This document shows positions 43,926 through 54,015 of a stretch of DNA of 64,000 nucleotides, piece by piece. Where the stretch lies: contig NZ_LMDY01000018.1 of NCBI RefSeq assembly GCF_001425905.1, positions 62,001 to 126,000 of the forward strand, read 5' to 3'. This DNA is from Methylibium sp. Root1272 (lineage in GTDB: Bacteria > Pseudomonadota > Gammaproteobacteria > Burkholderiales > Burkholderiaceae_C). Below the pieces are notes generated by a model, which worked only from the letters and a program-made list of their open reading frames with translations, did no database searches and was not told the DNA's origin. The translations under genes were made by a program, and so were the position numbers. Positions within the stretch are counted from its first letter, which is position 1. The number at the start of each line of letters is the position of its first letter.

Positions 43926-45026
43926 ATGCGCAGCACCGCCCTCGCAGACATCCTGCTGCCGATCGGCGCGCTGGCCGCCGCGCTGCTGCTGTTCGGCGTG
44001 TTCGTGTGGTTCGGCGGCACCGACCCGGTCGAGGTGTGGGTGCTGCTGTTCAAGGGCGCCTTCGGCGACTGGTTCTCGTGGCAGAACACGCTGCAGCGCG
44101 CCGCCCCGCTGATGCTCACCGCGCTGTGCGTCGCGCTGCCGGCGCGCGCCGGCCTGGTGATCATCGGCGGCGAGGGCGCACTGGTGCTCGGCGGCCTGGC
44201 CGCCGCGGCGCTGCCGTACGCGGTGCCGCTGCCGGGCAACGTGATCGGCACCGCGCTGGTCTGCGCGGCCGGCATGGCGGCCGGCGCGGCGTGGATCGCG
44301 CTGGCCGGCGCGCTGCGCCAGTACCGCGGCGTCAATGAGACCATCAGCAGCCTGCTGCTCGCCTACATCGCGATCGCGCTGTTCAAGCAGATCGTCGAGG
44401 GCCCGCTGCGCGACCCGAGCACGCTGAACAAGCCGTCGACGCGCGCGCTGGAGGAAGGCATCCGCATCGGCGGCATGTTCGGCTCCGACGTGCACTGGGG
44501 CCTGGTGCTGGGCCTGCTGGCCTGCGTAGCGCTGGGGCTGTGGCTGGCGCTCACCGCGCGCGGCTTCGCAGTGCGGGTGGTCGGCGGCAACCCGCGCACC
44601 GCCCAGTTGGTGGGCCTGCCGGCCAGCGGGCTGATCCTGATCGCCTGCGCCATCGGCGGTGCGTGCGCCGGGCTGGCCGGCGCGATCGAGGTGGCCGCGG
44701 TGCACACCAACGCCAACGCATCGATCATCGCCGGCTACGGCTACGCCGGCATCCTGGTGAGCTTCATCGCGCGCCACAACCCGATCGCCGTCATCCCGGT
44801 CGCCATCCTGTTCGGCGGCTTCGGCGCGGCCGGCAGCCTGCTGCAACGCCGGCTCGACCTGCCCGACGCCTCGGTCCAGGTGCTGCAGGGCATCGCCTTC
44901 GTGCTGATCCTCGCCAGCGAGGCGCTGCGCGGCATCGACTGGCGCGCGGCGGCAGTGAAGCTGCGACCGCCGTCGGGGCCGGTGACGCCGGTGCAGTTGA
45001 AAGTCGAACCCAAGGCAGCGTCATGA
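43926..45026 (+). CDS. BMP-type ABC transporter permease, first subunit (system 2)
   Basis: A 366-aa inner-membrane permease of the BPD_transp_2 family. The conserved PARAGLVIIGGEGALVLGGLA segment lies near residue 80, and about ten hydrophobic helices are visible. ATG at 43926 follows an AGGAG site. Separated from its receptor by a 609-bp structured repeat region but overlapping the next permease by ATGA. Confidence 0.9.
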   Translation: MRSTALADILLPIGALAAALLLFGVFVWFGGTDPVEVWVLLFKGAFGDWFSWQNTLQRAAPLMLTALCVALPARAGLVIIGGEGALVLGGLAAAALPYAVPLPGNVIGTALVCAAGMAAGAAWIALAGALRQYRGVNETISSLLLAYIAIALFKQIVEGPLRDPSTLNKPSTRALEEGIRIGGMFGSDVHWGLVLGLLACVALGLWLALTARGFAVRVVGGNPRTAQLVGLPASGLILIACAIGGACAGLAGAIEVAAVHTNANASIIAGYGYAGILVSFIARHNPIAVIPVAILFGGFGAAGSLLQRRLDLPDASVQVLQGIAFVLILASEALRGIDWRAAAVKLRPPSGPVTPVQLKVEPKAAS

Positions 45027-45940
45027 GCGACACCCTGATCGCCTTCTCCGCCGCCATCCTGGGAGGCGCCTTGCGCGTCGGCGTGCCCTTCCTGTTCGTG
45101 AGCCTCGGTGAGTGCCTGACCGAGAAGGCCGGCCGCATCAACCTCGGCCTCGAGGGCGTGCTGGTGCTGTCGGCGATGGCCGCCTTCGGCGGCGCCTACC
45201 TCAGCGGTTCGGTCTGGGTTGGCGTGCTGGTCGCCGCCGGCGCCGGCGCGCTGCTGGCGCTGCTGCACGGCCTGCTATGCACGCTGCCGCGCGTCAACGA
45301 CGTGGCCACCGGCATCGCGCTGATGCTGCTCGGCACCGGGCTGGCCTTCTACCTCGGCAAGCCGCTGATCCAGCCGCAGGCGCCGCAGCTCACGCCCATC
45401 GCGCTGGGCGGCTGGAGCGAGTCGAGCGTGGTGCAGGCCGCGCTGCAGATCAACCCGCTGCTGCCGCTGGGCATCGTGCTCGCGGTCGTGCTGTGGCTGG
45501 GCTTCGCGCGCACCCGCTGGGGCCTGCTGGTGCGGCTGGCCGGCGACTCGGCCAATGCAACGCGTGCACTCGGCTACTCGGTCGGCGCGATCCGCATCGC
45601 CGCCACCGCCGCGGGCGGCGCGATCGCCGGGCTGGGCGGGGCGTCGCTGACGCTGTTCTATCCGGGCAGCTGGAACGAGGGCATCTCCTCGGGCCAGGGC
45701 CTGATCGCGGTGGCGCTGGTGATCTTCGCGCGCTGGAGCCCGCTGCGCTGCGTGGGCGCGGCGCTGCTGTTCGGCGGCGCGGGCGCCATCGGCCCGGCGC
45801 TGCAGTCGATCGGCATCAGCCAGGGCTACTACCTGTTCAGCGCCGTGCCCTACGTGCTGACGCTGGTGATCCTGGTGCTGAGCTGCCGGCCCGGCAGCGT
45901 GGCCCAGGGCAGCCCGGGCGAACTGTCGTCCGCGCGCTGA
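45023..45940 (+). CDS. BMP-type ABC transporter permease, second subunit (system 2)
   Basis: A 305-aa permease with GECLTEKAGRINLGLEGVLVL near residue 30, the usual landmark of the short BMP permease, and about nine helices. It overlaps the previous gene by 4 nt and is followed by the biuret-hydrolase-like gene after 15 nt, so transport and amide hydrolysis are co-transcribed. Confidence 0.9.
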   Translation: MSDTLIAFSAAILGGALRVGVPFLFVSLGECLTEKAGRINLGLEGVLVLSAMAAFGGAYLSGSVWVGVLVAAGAGALLALLHGLLCTLPRVNDVATGIALMLLGTGLAFYLGKPLIQPQAPQLTPIALGGWSESSVVQAALQINPLLPLGIVLAVVLWLGFARTRWGLLVRLAGDSANATRALGYSVGAIRIAATAAGGAIAGLGGASLTLFYPGSWNEGISSGQGLIAVALVIFARWSPLRCVGAALLFGGAGAIGPALQSIGISQGYYLFSAVPYVLTLVILVLSCRPGSVAQGSPGELSSAR

Positions 45941-45955
45941 GAGCAGGAGCCTGCG

Positions 45956-46651
45956 ATGCCCAACGAATCCTTCGTCAATGCCGAGCCCTACCCCTGGCCC
46001 TACGACGGCGACCTGCGCCCCGACAACACGGCGCTGATCGTCATCGACATGCAGACCGACTTCTGCGGCGTCGGCGGCTACGTCGACAAGATGGGCTACG
46101 ACCTCGCGCTGACGCGCGCGCCCATCGAGCCGATCAAGACGCTGATGACCCGCCTGCGCACGCTGGGTTTCCACATCATCCACACCCGCGAGGGCCACCG
46201 CCCCGACCTCGCCGACCTGCCGGCCAACAAGCGCTGGCGCTCGCGCCGCGCCGGCACCGACGGCGTGGGCATCGGCGACGCCGGGCCCTGCGGGCGCATC
46301 CTGGTGCGCGGCGAGCCGGGCTGGGAGATCATCCCCGAGCTCGCGCCGCTGCCCGGCGAGCCGGTGATCGACAAGCCCGGCAAGGGCTCGTTCTACGCGA
46401 CCGACCTCGACATGCTGCTGCGCGTGCGCGGCGTCCGCAACCTGCTGCTCGCCGGCATCACCACCGACGTGTGCGTGCACACCACCATGCGCGACGCCAA
46501 CGACCGCGGCTACGAATGCCTGTTGCTGTCGGACTGCACCGCGGCCACCGACCCCGGCAACCACCGCGCGGCGCTGCACATGGTGAAGATGCAGGGCGGA
46601 GTGTTCGGGGCCGTCGCGTCTTCGGGGGCTGTGCTGGAGGCGCTGGCGTGA
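45956..46651 (+). CDS. biuH: Isochorismatase-fold cysteine amidohydrolase, probable biuret hydrolase
   Basis: A 231-aa hydrolase with catalytic triad Asp31 (VIDMQTDF), Lys140 (DKPGKGSF) and Cys173 (TTDVCVHT). Long stretches (PYPWPYDG near the start, IIHTREGHRPDLADLPANKR, GPCGRILVRGEPGWEIIPEL, KMQGGVFG) are those I recall from the Rhizobium leguminosarum biuret hydrolase, which makes allophanate and ammonia from biuret. AtzF 8 kb upstream would consume the allophanate. Position between transporter permease and ATPase genes suggests the imported compound is its substrate or precursor. Confidence 0.75.
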   Translation: MPNESFVNAEPYPWPYDGDLRPDNTALIVIDMQTDFCGVGGYVDKMGYDLALTRAPIEPIKTLMTRLRTLGFHIIHTREGHRPDLADLPANKRWRSRRAGTDGVGIGDAGPCGRILVRGEPGWEIIPELAPLPGEPVIDKPGKGSFYATDLDMLLRVRGVRNLLLAGITTDVCVHTTMRDANDRGYECLLLSDCTAATDPGNHRAALHMVKMQGGVFGAVASSGAVLEALA

Positions 46652-46705
46652 TGGCCGCTTCGTGGACGCGTGCGGCAACTCCTGGGCAGGCAACAAGCCT
46701 CGCCG

Positions 46706-46790
46706 GCGAAGTCGGAGGGCCGGGTGGCCCCGACGGAGTGAATAGGAATTGGCTGAACGAAGTCGGGGCCACCCGGTCCTCCGACTTCGC
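46706..46790. repeat. 29-bp inverted repeat between biuH-like gene and ABC ATPase gene
   Basis: Arms 46706-46734 and 46762-46790 are complementary with one mismatch around a 27-nt A-rich loop, in the 163-bp gap inside the operon. It would form a very stable mRNA hairpin 24 nt before the ATPase start codon and may tune expression of the downstream genes. Confidence 0.65.
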
Positions 46791-46814
46791 TCGCTCCCAC
46801 GAAGGAACAGCGCC

Positions 46815-48416
46815 ATGACCGCCCCCCTCGACCCCAAGCCCCGCCTCGACGGCGCGCTGGCGCTCGACACCTTCGAGCTCACCAAGCGCTTCGGCAGCTT
46901 CACCGCACTCGACGGCGTGTCGATGCAGGTCGCCGCCGGTTCGGTGCACGCGCTGCTCGGCGAGAACGGTGCGGGCAAGAGCACGCTGGTCAAGTGCGTG
47001 GCCGGCTACCACCCGCCGGAGCAGGGCGCGGTGCTGATCGACGGGCGCGAGCAGGACATCGCCTCGCCCATCGTCGCGCGCACGCTCGGCATCGGCATGG
47101 TCTACCAGCACTTCACGCTCGCCCCCGGCATGACCGTGGCCGAGAACCTGCTGCTGGCCGGCGGCCGAACCCCGGCGCTGATCGACTGGGCCAAGGAGCG
47201 CAAGGCGCTGGCCGAGTTCCTGACCACCACGCCCTTCACGCTCGACCTCGACGCCACGCCGGCCCAGCTGGCGGCCGGCGAGAAGCAGAAGCTCGAGCTG
47301 CTGAAGCAGCTCTACCTGAAGCCGCGGCTGCTGATCCTCGACGAACCCACCTCGGTGCTCACGCCGCAGGAGGCCGACGAGGTGCTGGCCTTCGTGCGCG
47401 CGGTGGCGCGGCGCGGCGAGTGCACCGTGCTGATGATCACGCACAAGTTCCGCGAGGTGATGGCCTATGCCGACGGCGTGACGGTGCTGCGCCGGGGCCG
47501 CAAGGTGCACGGCGCGCAGGTCGCGCTGACCACGCCGGCCGAGCTGGCGCAGGCGATGATCGGCGAGACCGCCGGCGGCAGCGCGCGGGCGCCGGTGCAC
47601 GACGAGCCGGTGGTGCGCAAGCCGGTCGCAGCCGACGCGCCGGTGGCGCTGCAGGTGCAGGGGCTCGATGCACTGGGCGACCGCGGCACGCTCGCGGTAC
47701 ACGGCCTGAGCCTGGCGGTGAAGGCCGGCGAGATCCTCGGCATCGCCGGCGTGTCCGGCAACGGCCAGCGCGAGCTGGTCGAAGCGCTGGTCGGCCAGCG
47801 CCCGCGGCTGGCCGGCACGGTGCGCGTGGCCGGCGTGCCCTACGGCGCCAAGCGCCACGAGAACCGTGTGCTGAAGCTGCGCGCGCTGCCCGAGGAGCCG
47901 CTGCGCAGCGCCAGCGTGGCCGAGCTCAGCGTGGCGCAGAACATGGCGCTGCGCGACTTCGACCAGCCGCCGCTGCAGCGCGGCTGGCTGCGCTTCGGTG
48001 CCTGGAAGGAACGCGCCCGCGCCTGGATCACCGAATACGGCATCAAGACGCGCGGCGAGAACGCGCCGATCGGTTCGCTGTCGGGCGGCAACGTGCAGCG
48101 CGCGGTGCTGGCACGCGAGCTGGCCGGTGACGTGAACGTGTTGATCGCCGCCAACCCGGTGTTCGGCCTCGATTTCGCGGCGGTGGCCGAGATCCACACG
48201 CGGCTGCTGCTTGTGCGCGAGCGCGGCGGCGCGGTGCTGCTGATCAGCGAGGACCTCGACGAGCTGATCGAGCTGGCCGACCGCATCGCGGTGATGAGCG
48301 AAGGCCGCATCGTGTTCGAGACGCCGGCCGCCGACGTCGACCGCCACACCATCGGCTCGCACATGGGCGGCGGTGCCGACCACGGGCACGCCCAGCCACT
48401 GCCGGAGGCCGCATGA
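46815..48416 (+). CDS. BMP-type ABC transporter ATP-binding protein with two NBDs (system 2)
   Basis: A 533-aa double-NBD ATPase. NBD1: Walker [10 protein letters not shown] near residue 55, Walker [14 protein letters not shown], signature [12 protein letters not shown] (altered from LSGGQ). NBD2: degenerate Walker [10 protein letters not shown] and signature [17 protein letters not shown]. The ATG at 46815 follows an AAGGAAC site. It overlaps the next amidase gene by ATGA, keeping the whole 42192-49108 block as one unit. Confidence 0.92.
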   Translation: MTAPLDPKPRLDGALALDTFELTKRFGSFTALDGVSMQVAAGSVHALLGENGAGKSTLVKCVAGYHPPEQGAVLIDGREQDIASPIVARTLGIGMVYQHFTLAPGMTVAENLLLAGGRTPALIDWAKERKALAEFLTTTPFTLDLDATPAQLAAGEKQKLELLKQLYLKPRLLILDEPTSVLTPQEADEVLAFVRAVARRGECTVLMITHKFREVMAYADGVTVLRRGRKVHGAQVALTTPAELAQAMIGETAGGSARAPVHDEPVVRKPVAADAPVALQVQGLDALGDRGTLAVHGLSLAVKAGEILGIAGVSGNGQRELVEALVGQRPRLAGTVRVAGVPYGAKRHENRVLKLRALPEEPLRSASVAELSVAQNMALRDFDQPPLQRGWLRFGAWKERARAWITEYGIKTRGENAPIGSLSGGNVQRAVLARELAGDVNVLIAANPVFGLDFAAVAEIHTRLLLVRERGGAVLLISEDLDELIELADRIAVMSEGRIVFETPAADVDRHTIGSHMGGGADHGHAQPLPEAA

Positions 48417-49108
48417 CGAGCACGACGACACCGCAGCAGGCCGTGAGCGTGCCGGCCACGCCGTTCGACTACCGGCTCGCCCCCGGCACGACCGCGCTGG
48501 TGGTGATCGACATGCAGCGCGACTTCATCGAGCCCGGCGGCTTCGGCGCCTCGCTCGGCAACGACGTGTCGCTGCTGGTGCCAGCCATCGCGCCGATCGC
48601 CGCGCTACTGGCCGCCTGGCGCGCGCGCGGCTGGCCGGTGGTGCACACCCGCGAGGCGCACAAGGCCGACCTGAGCGACTGCCCGCCGGCCAAGCGTCTG
48701 CGCGGCGAACCCACGCTGCGCATCGGCGACCCCGGCCCGATGGGCCGGCTGCTGATCAGCGGCGAACCCGGCACCGAGATCATCGCGGCGCTGGCGCCGC
48801 AGGCCGGCGAGATCGTGCTCGACAAGCCCGGCAAGGGCATGTTCTGGGCCACCGGGCTGCACGAGCGGCTGCAGTCTCTGGGCGTGAGCCACCTGGTGTT
48901 CACCGGCGTGACCACCGAGGTCTGCGTGCAGACCTCGATGCGCGAGGCCAACGACCGCGGCTACGACTGCCTGCTGGTGGAAGACGGCACCGAGAGCTAC
49001 TTCCCGGCCTACAAGGCCGCGGTGCTGGAGATGATCGCGGCCCAGGGCGCAATCGTCGGCTGGCATGCGCCGAGTGCGGCGGTGCTGGCGGCGTTGCCGG
49101 AGCCTTGA
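48413..49108 (+). CDS. Second isochorismatase-fold cysteine amidohydrolase
   Basis: A 231-aa paralogue of the gene at 45956 with triad Asp33 (VIDMQRDF), Lys138 (DKPGKGMF) and Cys171 (TTEVCVQT). It shares [19 protein letters not shown] and [16 protein letters not shown] with biuret-hydrolase relatives but lacks PYPWPY and has [12 protein letters not shown] where the first has VFGAVASS. Overlaps the ATPase gene by 4 nt. Candidates are triuret hydrolase, which is reported to cluster with biuH, an N-carbamoyl amidase or a ureidoacrylate-type hydrolase. Substrate is open. Confidence 0.8.
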   Translation: MTSTTTPQQAVSVPATPFDYRLAPGTTALVVIDMQRDFIEPGGFGASLGNDVSLLVPAIAPIAALLAAWRARGWPVVHTREAHKADLSDCPPAKRLRGEPTLRIGDPGPMGRLLISGEPGTEIIAALAPQAGEIVLDKPGKGMFWATGLHERLQSLGVSHLVFTGVTTEVCVQTSMREANDRGYDCLLVEDGTESYFPAYKAAVLEMIAAQGAIVGWHAPSAAVLAALPEP

Positions 49109-49202
49109 GTCGTTCGTTCGTCGTGACTGGTTCGGTCGACAGACAGGGTGTCGGCCTACGTTGCTGAAGTTCGCAGTCTGCGATTCGGGGGCGGTCGGTG
49201 CG

Positions 49203-49796
49203 GCAAAGGCGGGCCCGGGCAAGCGGCGGCGCTTCGCCTCGGCGGTCGGCGCCGGGCGCCGACTTCCCTGCGATGCGCGGTCTCGTGGCTGCGTCGCGGA
49301 ACTCACTCCGTTCGCTACGCTCGCTCCGTTCAAACAACCGCGACGAGTCAGACCACGATGCGCGCTGCGCGCGCGGCCACGAGCCCTGTGCTTCTCGGCG
49401 CCTCGGAGGCGCGCCGCCGCCTGCCCGAGCCCGCCTTCGCGGAGCCGTGGTGGTGGTCGACCCGCAGACCACGCGTGGTGGAGATCGCGACAGGCCACCG
49501 ATGGTGGAGATCGCGACAGGCCACCGATGGTGGAGATCGCGGCAGGCCACCGATGGTGGTGGTCGCGGCAGGCGCTGCCCGCTGGGGGCGATGTCTGGGG
49601 CGACGAGAAGCACAGCGCCAGGGTCGGCGCGCGCCAGCGCGCTTCGTTGTCTGACTTGCCGCAGTTGTCTGAACGGAGCGACCGCAGGGCGCGCAGTGAG
49701 TTCTGCGGCACGACCCTGGCGCGAGCATCGCAGCGCAGTCGGCCTCCAAGGCCGACCGCCCCAGCCTGAGCCCCCAGCGGGCAGCGCCTGCCGCGA
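49203..49796. repeat. Inverted pair of ~235-bp structured repeat units (locus 3)
   Basis: The gene-free stretch 49109-49814 separates the BMP-2 operon from the convergent LuxR gene. Unit 3a (49203-49440) has 30-bp ends with three mismatches and core stem 49293-49299/49338-49344. Unit 3b (49563-49796) has perfect 27-bp ends (49563-49589/49770-49796). Its core stem is 49657-49664/49703-49710, and an 8-bp hairpin with 3-nt loop is at 49738-49756. Both core stems enclose 38 nt. The units are separated by a 122-bp spacer with tandem repeats. Confidence 0.8.
49477..49574. repeat. 26-bp tandem repeat with internal CCACCGATGGTGG palindromes
   Basis: Copies begin at 49477, 49503, 49529 and 49555, an exact 26-bp period. 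The first two copies are identical, the third differs by one base and the fourth is partial. Each junction creates a CCACC-GAT-GGTGG hairpin. A degenerate extra copy precedes at about 49452. The array fills the spacer between units 3a and 3b. Confidence 0.85.
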
Positions 49797-49814
49797 CAAC
49801 GCACGCACCGCGGC

Positions 49815-52478
49815 TCAGCGCCGGTGCCAGTAAGCCGCCGCCTGCGTGCGGCTGTCGAGCGCGAGCTTGGTCAGGATGTTGGCCACGTGGCGCTTGACAG
49901 TGTGCAGGCTGAGGTCCAGCGCGCGGGCGATGAGCTTGTTGCTCTGGCCCTCGGCCAGCAGCGCCAGCACCTCGCGCTCGCGGGCCGACAGCGGCTCGTC
50001 CGGCGGCACCGCGTCGGCAACGGAGGCGGCGGCAGCGGGCGCGCCCTCGACCTGCCAGGCCGCGAGGCGCCTGCGCAGCCGGGCCTGCGCCGCGGCCGGG
50101 CTGCGCAGGCGGGACGCCAGGGTCTGACACAGCGTCTTCAGCCGGCCGGGCGGCTCCAGCAGCAGGCCCAGGCCGTCTTCTTCAACGGCTTCGCGCAGCA
50201 CCTCGTCCAGCGCCGCAGCCGCGGCGTCCAGCTCGCCCTGCCCGGCGCGGCAGACCGCCAGCGCGAAGCGCGCATCGCCCATGAAGGCCGGCAGCCGCCC
50301 GCCGCGTTGCAGCTCGACGGCGCGCTCCAGCAGCGCCCTTGCGGCCGCCAGCTCACCGCGCAGCAGCGCGTGCTGGCCCTGCACCAGCGCGGCACCGGTG
50401 TCCAGCACCGGCCATTCGCGCGCCGAGCGCGGCCGGGCCAGGTCGGGCAGCAGCGCGGCCAGGCCGTCGGCGTCCTCGGATCGCCAGTGGATGCGGGCCT
50501 GCACATGCGCATAGGTGCGCCGCCAGCCCTGGCTGAAGCCGGCGGTCATGCGGTCCGGCACCTGCGCGATGACGGACAGCGCCTCGCTGCCCTGGCCCTG
50601 CGCGGCCAGGTGCAGGCTGTGCAGGTGCAGCGCACCGATGCCCAGCATGATGTCGCCGGGCAACTGGCGCTGCCGCTGCAGCAGGTCCTGCAAGGCGTCG
50701 CGGGCCGGGCCGGGCTCGCCGTGCCAGAAGGCCAGCCAGGCGTCCAGCGCCGGCACCTGCACCTCGCCGCCCGGCTGCTCACTGCGGCACAGCCGGCGCA
50801 GCCGCTCCATCAAGGGCCGCGTGCCGGGCAGGCCGGTGAAGTGCCCGTAGCTCATGTCCACGATGTTCGGATAGCGCGCCTCCTGGGCCCGCGCCGCGTT
50901 GTCCGCCATCGCGCCCAGGCCGGCCAGCACGGCTGCGCCATCGCCCCGCGCGAGGCCGTTCCATGCCTGCAGCGAATCGAAGGCCACCTGCAGCGCCGGC
51001 GGCAGCTGCGCATCGGCCGCGTCGGCCAGCACGCCCTCGGCCCGCTCCAGCTCGCCCAGGGCGTTGTGACAGGCCCCCAGCATGCCCAGCGCCACGAGTC
51101 GGTCGCGCTGCCGATCCTGGCGTGCGAACGCGTCATGGCTGCGCTGAAATTCGTCGCGCGCGAGCACCCAGTCCCAGCGGGACCAGGCGCACAGGCCTCG
51201 CAGCAGGGCCGCGTCGGCCTGGAGTTCGCGCCAGTCGGGAGGCAGCTGCTCCAGCCAGCGCTCGAGACGGTGCGTGCCGCCCACGGCCAGCAGTCTGTCG
51301 GCCATCTGGCGCAGCGCGGCCAGAGCTTCGGACCAGCGGCCCGCGGCCAACCAGTGCGGCACGGCGCGCTCCGCGCGCGTCTCGGCAGCGGCAGCCAGGG
51401 CATGCAGCGCGGCGGCACGACCGGGCTCGCGCCGCTCCAGCTCGCTGCGCAGGAAATCGCGGAACAGGTCGTGGAAGCGCAGCACCGGCACGGTGTCGTC
51501 GAGCGCGCTCAGGAACAGCTGGCGCTCGAACAGGTCGTCGAGCACGGCCCGGGCATCGCCGCGGCCGGTGACGGCCTGGCACAACGTGGGGCTGAGCTCC
51601 GGCAGCACGCTGACGTACAGCACGAAGGGCTGCAGCGACGGCGGCAGCTCGGCCAGCACCTCCTGCGCGAAATAGTCGAACAGGTGGCGGTGGGCCGCCG
51701 GGCCGGTGAGTGCGGGCAGGCTGCCGGCCCCGGGGCGCGCGCTGCCCAGCAGGAGGTGCAGGCCGGCAACCCAGCCGTGGGTGCGCGCCAGCGCGGCCTG
51801 CAGCGCTTCTTCGGACGGGGCCTGCAGCCCACGCAGCCGGCACAGCGCCTGGGCTGCGACGAGATCGAACTGCAGGTCTTCGAAGCCCAGCTCCACCAGC
51901 TCGCCGCCGGCGCGCCAGCGCGCCAGCGACAGCGGCGGCGCGACGCGGCTGCCGATGAAGAGGCACAGCTCCGGCGGCGCACGGGCGATGAGCGTGTCGA
52001 GCAACTGCAGCGCCGCCGCATCGGTGACGTGGTGCAGGTCGTCCAGCACGAGGGCAATGCGCGCATTGGGCCGCCCGCCGAGGGCGTCGATCAGCAGGCC
52101 CAGCGCGGTGCGCGCGGCGGGGCTGGCGTCCTTCAGCTGGGCCAGTACCGTGGCGGGCGGCACGGCCCAGGGCAGCTCCAGCGCCGCGAGAGCGCCGATC
52201 AGCGCGGCGAACAGGCGGTTGGCGTCGTTGTCCTCGGCGTCGAGCGACACCCACACCACCTGGGCGCCGGGTGCGGCGGCCAGCGCGGCGGCCAATTGCA
52301 CCAGCAGCGTGGTCTTGCCGAAGCCGGCCGGCGCCTGCACCAGCACCAGCCGGGCGTCTGCCGCCCGCTCCAGCGTGTGCGCCAGCAGCGCCGGGCGCGG
52401 CACGGCATCGCGCCGCGCCCGCGGGATGCGGTACTTGTTGCTGGCAGAGGGAGCGGTCAGGGCGGTGCGGGCGTCCAT
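49815..52478 (-). CDS. MalT-type LuxR-family ATP-dependent transcriptional regulator
   Basis: An 887-aa protein of the large STAND-ATPase LuxR class. Walker [12 protein letters not shown] lies at about 49-59 and Walker B-like [11 protein letters not shown] near 165; the middle is a long TPR-like helical region (about 350-800). The C-terminus holds the LuxR helix-turn-helix ([19 protein letters not shown], then [13 protein letters not shown]). Such proteins respond to a small inducer and ATP. An in-frame ATG 96 nt upstream is possible, but MDARTAL directly precedes conserved sequence. No obvious target apart from the divergent hemerythrin gene. Confidence 0.88.
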   Translation of the reverse strand: MDARTALTAPSASNKYRIPRARRDAVPRPALLAHTLERAADARLVLVQAPAGFGKTTLLVQLAAALAAAPGAQVVWVSLDAEDNDANRLFAALIGALAALELPWAVPPATVLAQLKDASPAARTALGLLIDALGGRPNARIALVLDDLHHVTDAAALQLLDTLIARAPPELCLFIGSRVAPPLSLARWRAGGELVELGFEDLQFDLVAAQALCRLRGLQAPSEEALQAALARTHGWVAGLHLLLGSARPGAGSLPALTGPAAHRHLFDYFAQEVLAELPPSLQPFVLYVSVLPELSPTLCQAVTGRGDARAVLDDLFERQLFLSALDDTVPVLRFHDLFRDFLRSELERREPGRAAALHALAAAAETRAERAVPHWLAAGRWSEALAALRQMADRLLAVGGTHRLERWLEQLPPDWRELQADAALLRGLCAWSRWDWVLARDEFQRSHDAFARQDRQRDRLVALGMLGACHNALGELERAEGVLADAADAQLPPALQVAFDSLQAWNGLARGDGAAVLAGLGAMADNAARAQEARYPNIVDMSYGHFTGLPGTRPLMERLRRLCRSEQPGGEVQVPALDAWLAFWHGEPGPARDALQDLLQRQRQLPGDIMLGIGALHLHSLHLAAQGQGSEALSVIAQVPDRMTAGFSQGWRRTYAHVQARIHWRSEDADGLAALLPDLARPRSAREWPVLDTGAALVQGQHALLRGELAAARALLERAVELQRGGRLPAFMGDARFALAVCRAGQGELDAAAAALDEVLREAVEEDGLGLLLEPPGRLKTLCQTLASRLRSPAAAQARLRRRLAAWQVEGAPAAAASVADAVPPDEPLSAREREVLALLAEGQSNKLIARALDLSLHTVKRHVANILTKLALDSRTQAAAYWHRR

Positions 52479-52664
52479 GGACAGCAGCGGCAGTGGCGGC
52501 GAAGGCAGCGGGAGGCAGCAGCCCGATTCTAGGAATGCGGGGCGCTGTTGCGGAACCAGGAGCCATGCCCGCACGGGGGCGCGCGATGGCTCCTCGGAGC
52601 GATGCCGGCGCGCCAGCGGATCGCAACACTGGCGTCTCCTTCACACCGCACGCCGGACCCCACC

Positions 52665-53345
52665 ATGAGCACCACCTCGCTCCGCTTCGACATCTACGCG
52701 CCCATCCACAAGGCCCTGCGCCAGTTCATGACCGACACGCTGCTGCGCCTGGGCCGGATGGACCTGGACGACCCGCAGGACGTGGCCGCCGGCCTGGCCC
52801 AGCTCGACACGCTGCTGGAGGCCGCGAGCAGCCACCTGCAGCACGAGAACGACGTCATCCACCCGGCCATCGAGGCACGCCACAACGGCCTCAGCCACCG
52901 CGTCGCCACCGAACACCGGGAGCACCTGGACACCATCGCCACGCTGCGCGCGCACGCCGCCGCCCTGCGCGCCGCGCCCGAGGCCGCGGCGGCGCACCGG
53001 CTGTACCGTCAACTGGCCGCCTTCATCGCAGAGAACTTCGAGCACATGGACATGGAGGAGACCCGCCACAACCAGGCGCTGTGGGCGGCCTACAGCGATG
53101 CCGAGCTGCAGGCGATGGAGGGCCGCATCCTGGCCAGGATCGGCCCGCAGGAGATGAGCCTGTGGCTGCGCTGGCTGGTCCCGGCGCTCAACCCCACCGA
53201 ACGCGCACAACTGATCGCCGGCATGCCCCCCGAGGCGCAGGCGCCGGTGCTGGACTCGGCCCGCGCGCTGCTGGACGACGTGGCGTGGGGGAAGCTCTGC
53301 AGGGCGCTGGGCCGCGCGGCGGTGCCGGGGCTGGTGGAGGCTTGA
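52665..53345 (+). CDS. Hemerythrin-domain protein
   Basis: A 226-aa helical protein. Potential di-iron ligands are spread as in hemerythrins: H15 (IHKALRQF), H66/E68 (LQHENDVIHPAIE), H91 (EHREHLDT) and H134/E139 (HMDMEETRHN). Hemerythrin-like proteins bind O2, NO or peroxide; the C-terminal 70 residues (LWLRWLVPALNPTERAQLI) form an extra helical part. Divergent from the MalT-type regulator. Function beyond di-iron binding is unknown. Confidence 0.85.
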   Translation: MSTTSLRFDIYAPIHKALRQFMTDTLLRLGRMDLDDPQDVAAGLAQLDTLLEAASSHLQHENDVIHPAIEARHNGLSHRVATEHREHLDTIATLRAHAAALRAAPEAAAAHRLYRQLAAFIAENFEHMDMEETRHNQALWAAYSDAELQAMEGRILARIGPQEMSLWLRWLVPALNPTERAQLIAGMPPEAQAPVLDSARALLDDVAWGKLCRALGRAAVPGLVEA

Positions 53346-53394
53346 GCCTGAGTGGAGCCGAACAACCAGTGCAGGTCCAGCATGGCACCGCCGC

Positions 53395-53763
53395 TCAAGC
53401 CTTCACTTCGACCACCTGTTCGAAGCCACCGAAGATCATTCGCTTGCCGTCGAAGGGCATGGGCGGATTGCCGGGTGTGGATGGGTCCATGCGCGGGTCT
53501 TCCAGCATTTTCTTCATGGCGGCGTCGCGCGTGGCCTTGTCCGGCCATTCGACCCACGAAAACGCCACCGTCTCCTCGGCCGTAGCCTGGACCGCGCGGC
53601 GGAAATCGGTGACTTTGCCGTCGGGGACGTCGTCGCCCCAACTCTCGATCACACGGATCGCACCCAGCTCGATGAACAGCGCGTCGAAATGACGCGCGTG
53701 CTCAATGAACTTCTGCTTGTTGGCCGTGGGAACCGCGATCACGAAACCGTCGATATAGGACAT
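53395..53763 (-). CDS. DUF1428-family protein
   Basis: A 122-aa alpha/beta barrel (dimeric ferredoxin-like) protein starting MSYIDGFVIAVPTANKQKF, with VIESWGDDVPDGKVTDFRRAV and FSWVEWPDKATRDAAMKKM. These are the characteristic DUF1428 segments. Biochemical role is unknown. It lies alone; 252 bp without a recognisable feature separate it from the next gene. Confidence 0.9.
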   Translation of the reverse strand: MSYIDGFVIAVPTANKQKFIEHARHFDALFIELGAIRVIESWGDDVPDGKVTDFRRAVQATAEETVAFSWVEWPDKATRDAAMKKMLEDPRMDPSTPGNPPMPFDGKRMIFGGFEQVVEVKA

Positions 53764-54015
53764 GCCTGAACTCCTGGTGGGGGTGGACCGGTCGGCACAC
53801 CCGCCTGAGCGCGCCTCGTGCCTTGACGACGAACGAAAGGAAGCTGATTCGACATGACTGCTCGGTGCGCGAGCGCTCGTCCTGTGGCGGCGATGGCTCG
53901 TTCGACTTCGAGCCTGACCGCAGCCAACTAACCAAGGGATAGGTGGATGGGCGCTTCGCAAGCCGCCAATAGCGCCTTCACCCAGTGCAAAGCGCGACAA
54001 CATCCGAGGTTTCTC

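Noticed and set aside
49477-49574. Possible CRISPR array
   Set aside because: The 26-bp copies are directly adjacent with no unique spacers, and no cas genes are present.
49148-49833. Several overlapping open frames on both strands in the region after 49109
   Set aside because: They are read from the structured inverted repeats and encode Arg/Ser/Ala-rich sequences that recur, in altered frames, at the other two repeat loci. No family motif or ribosome site supports them.
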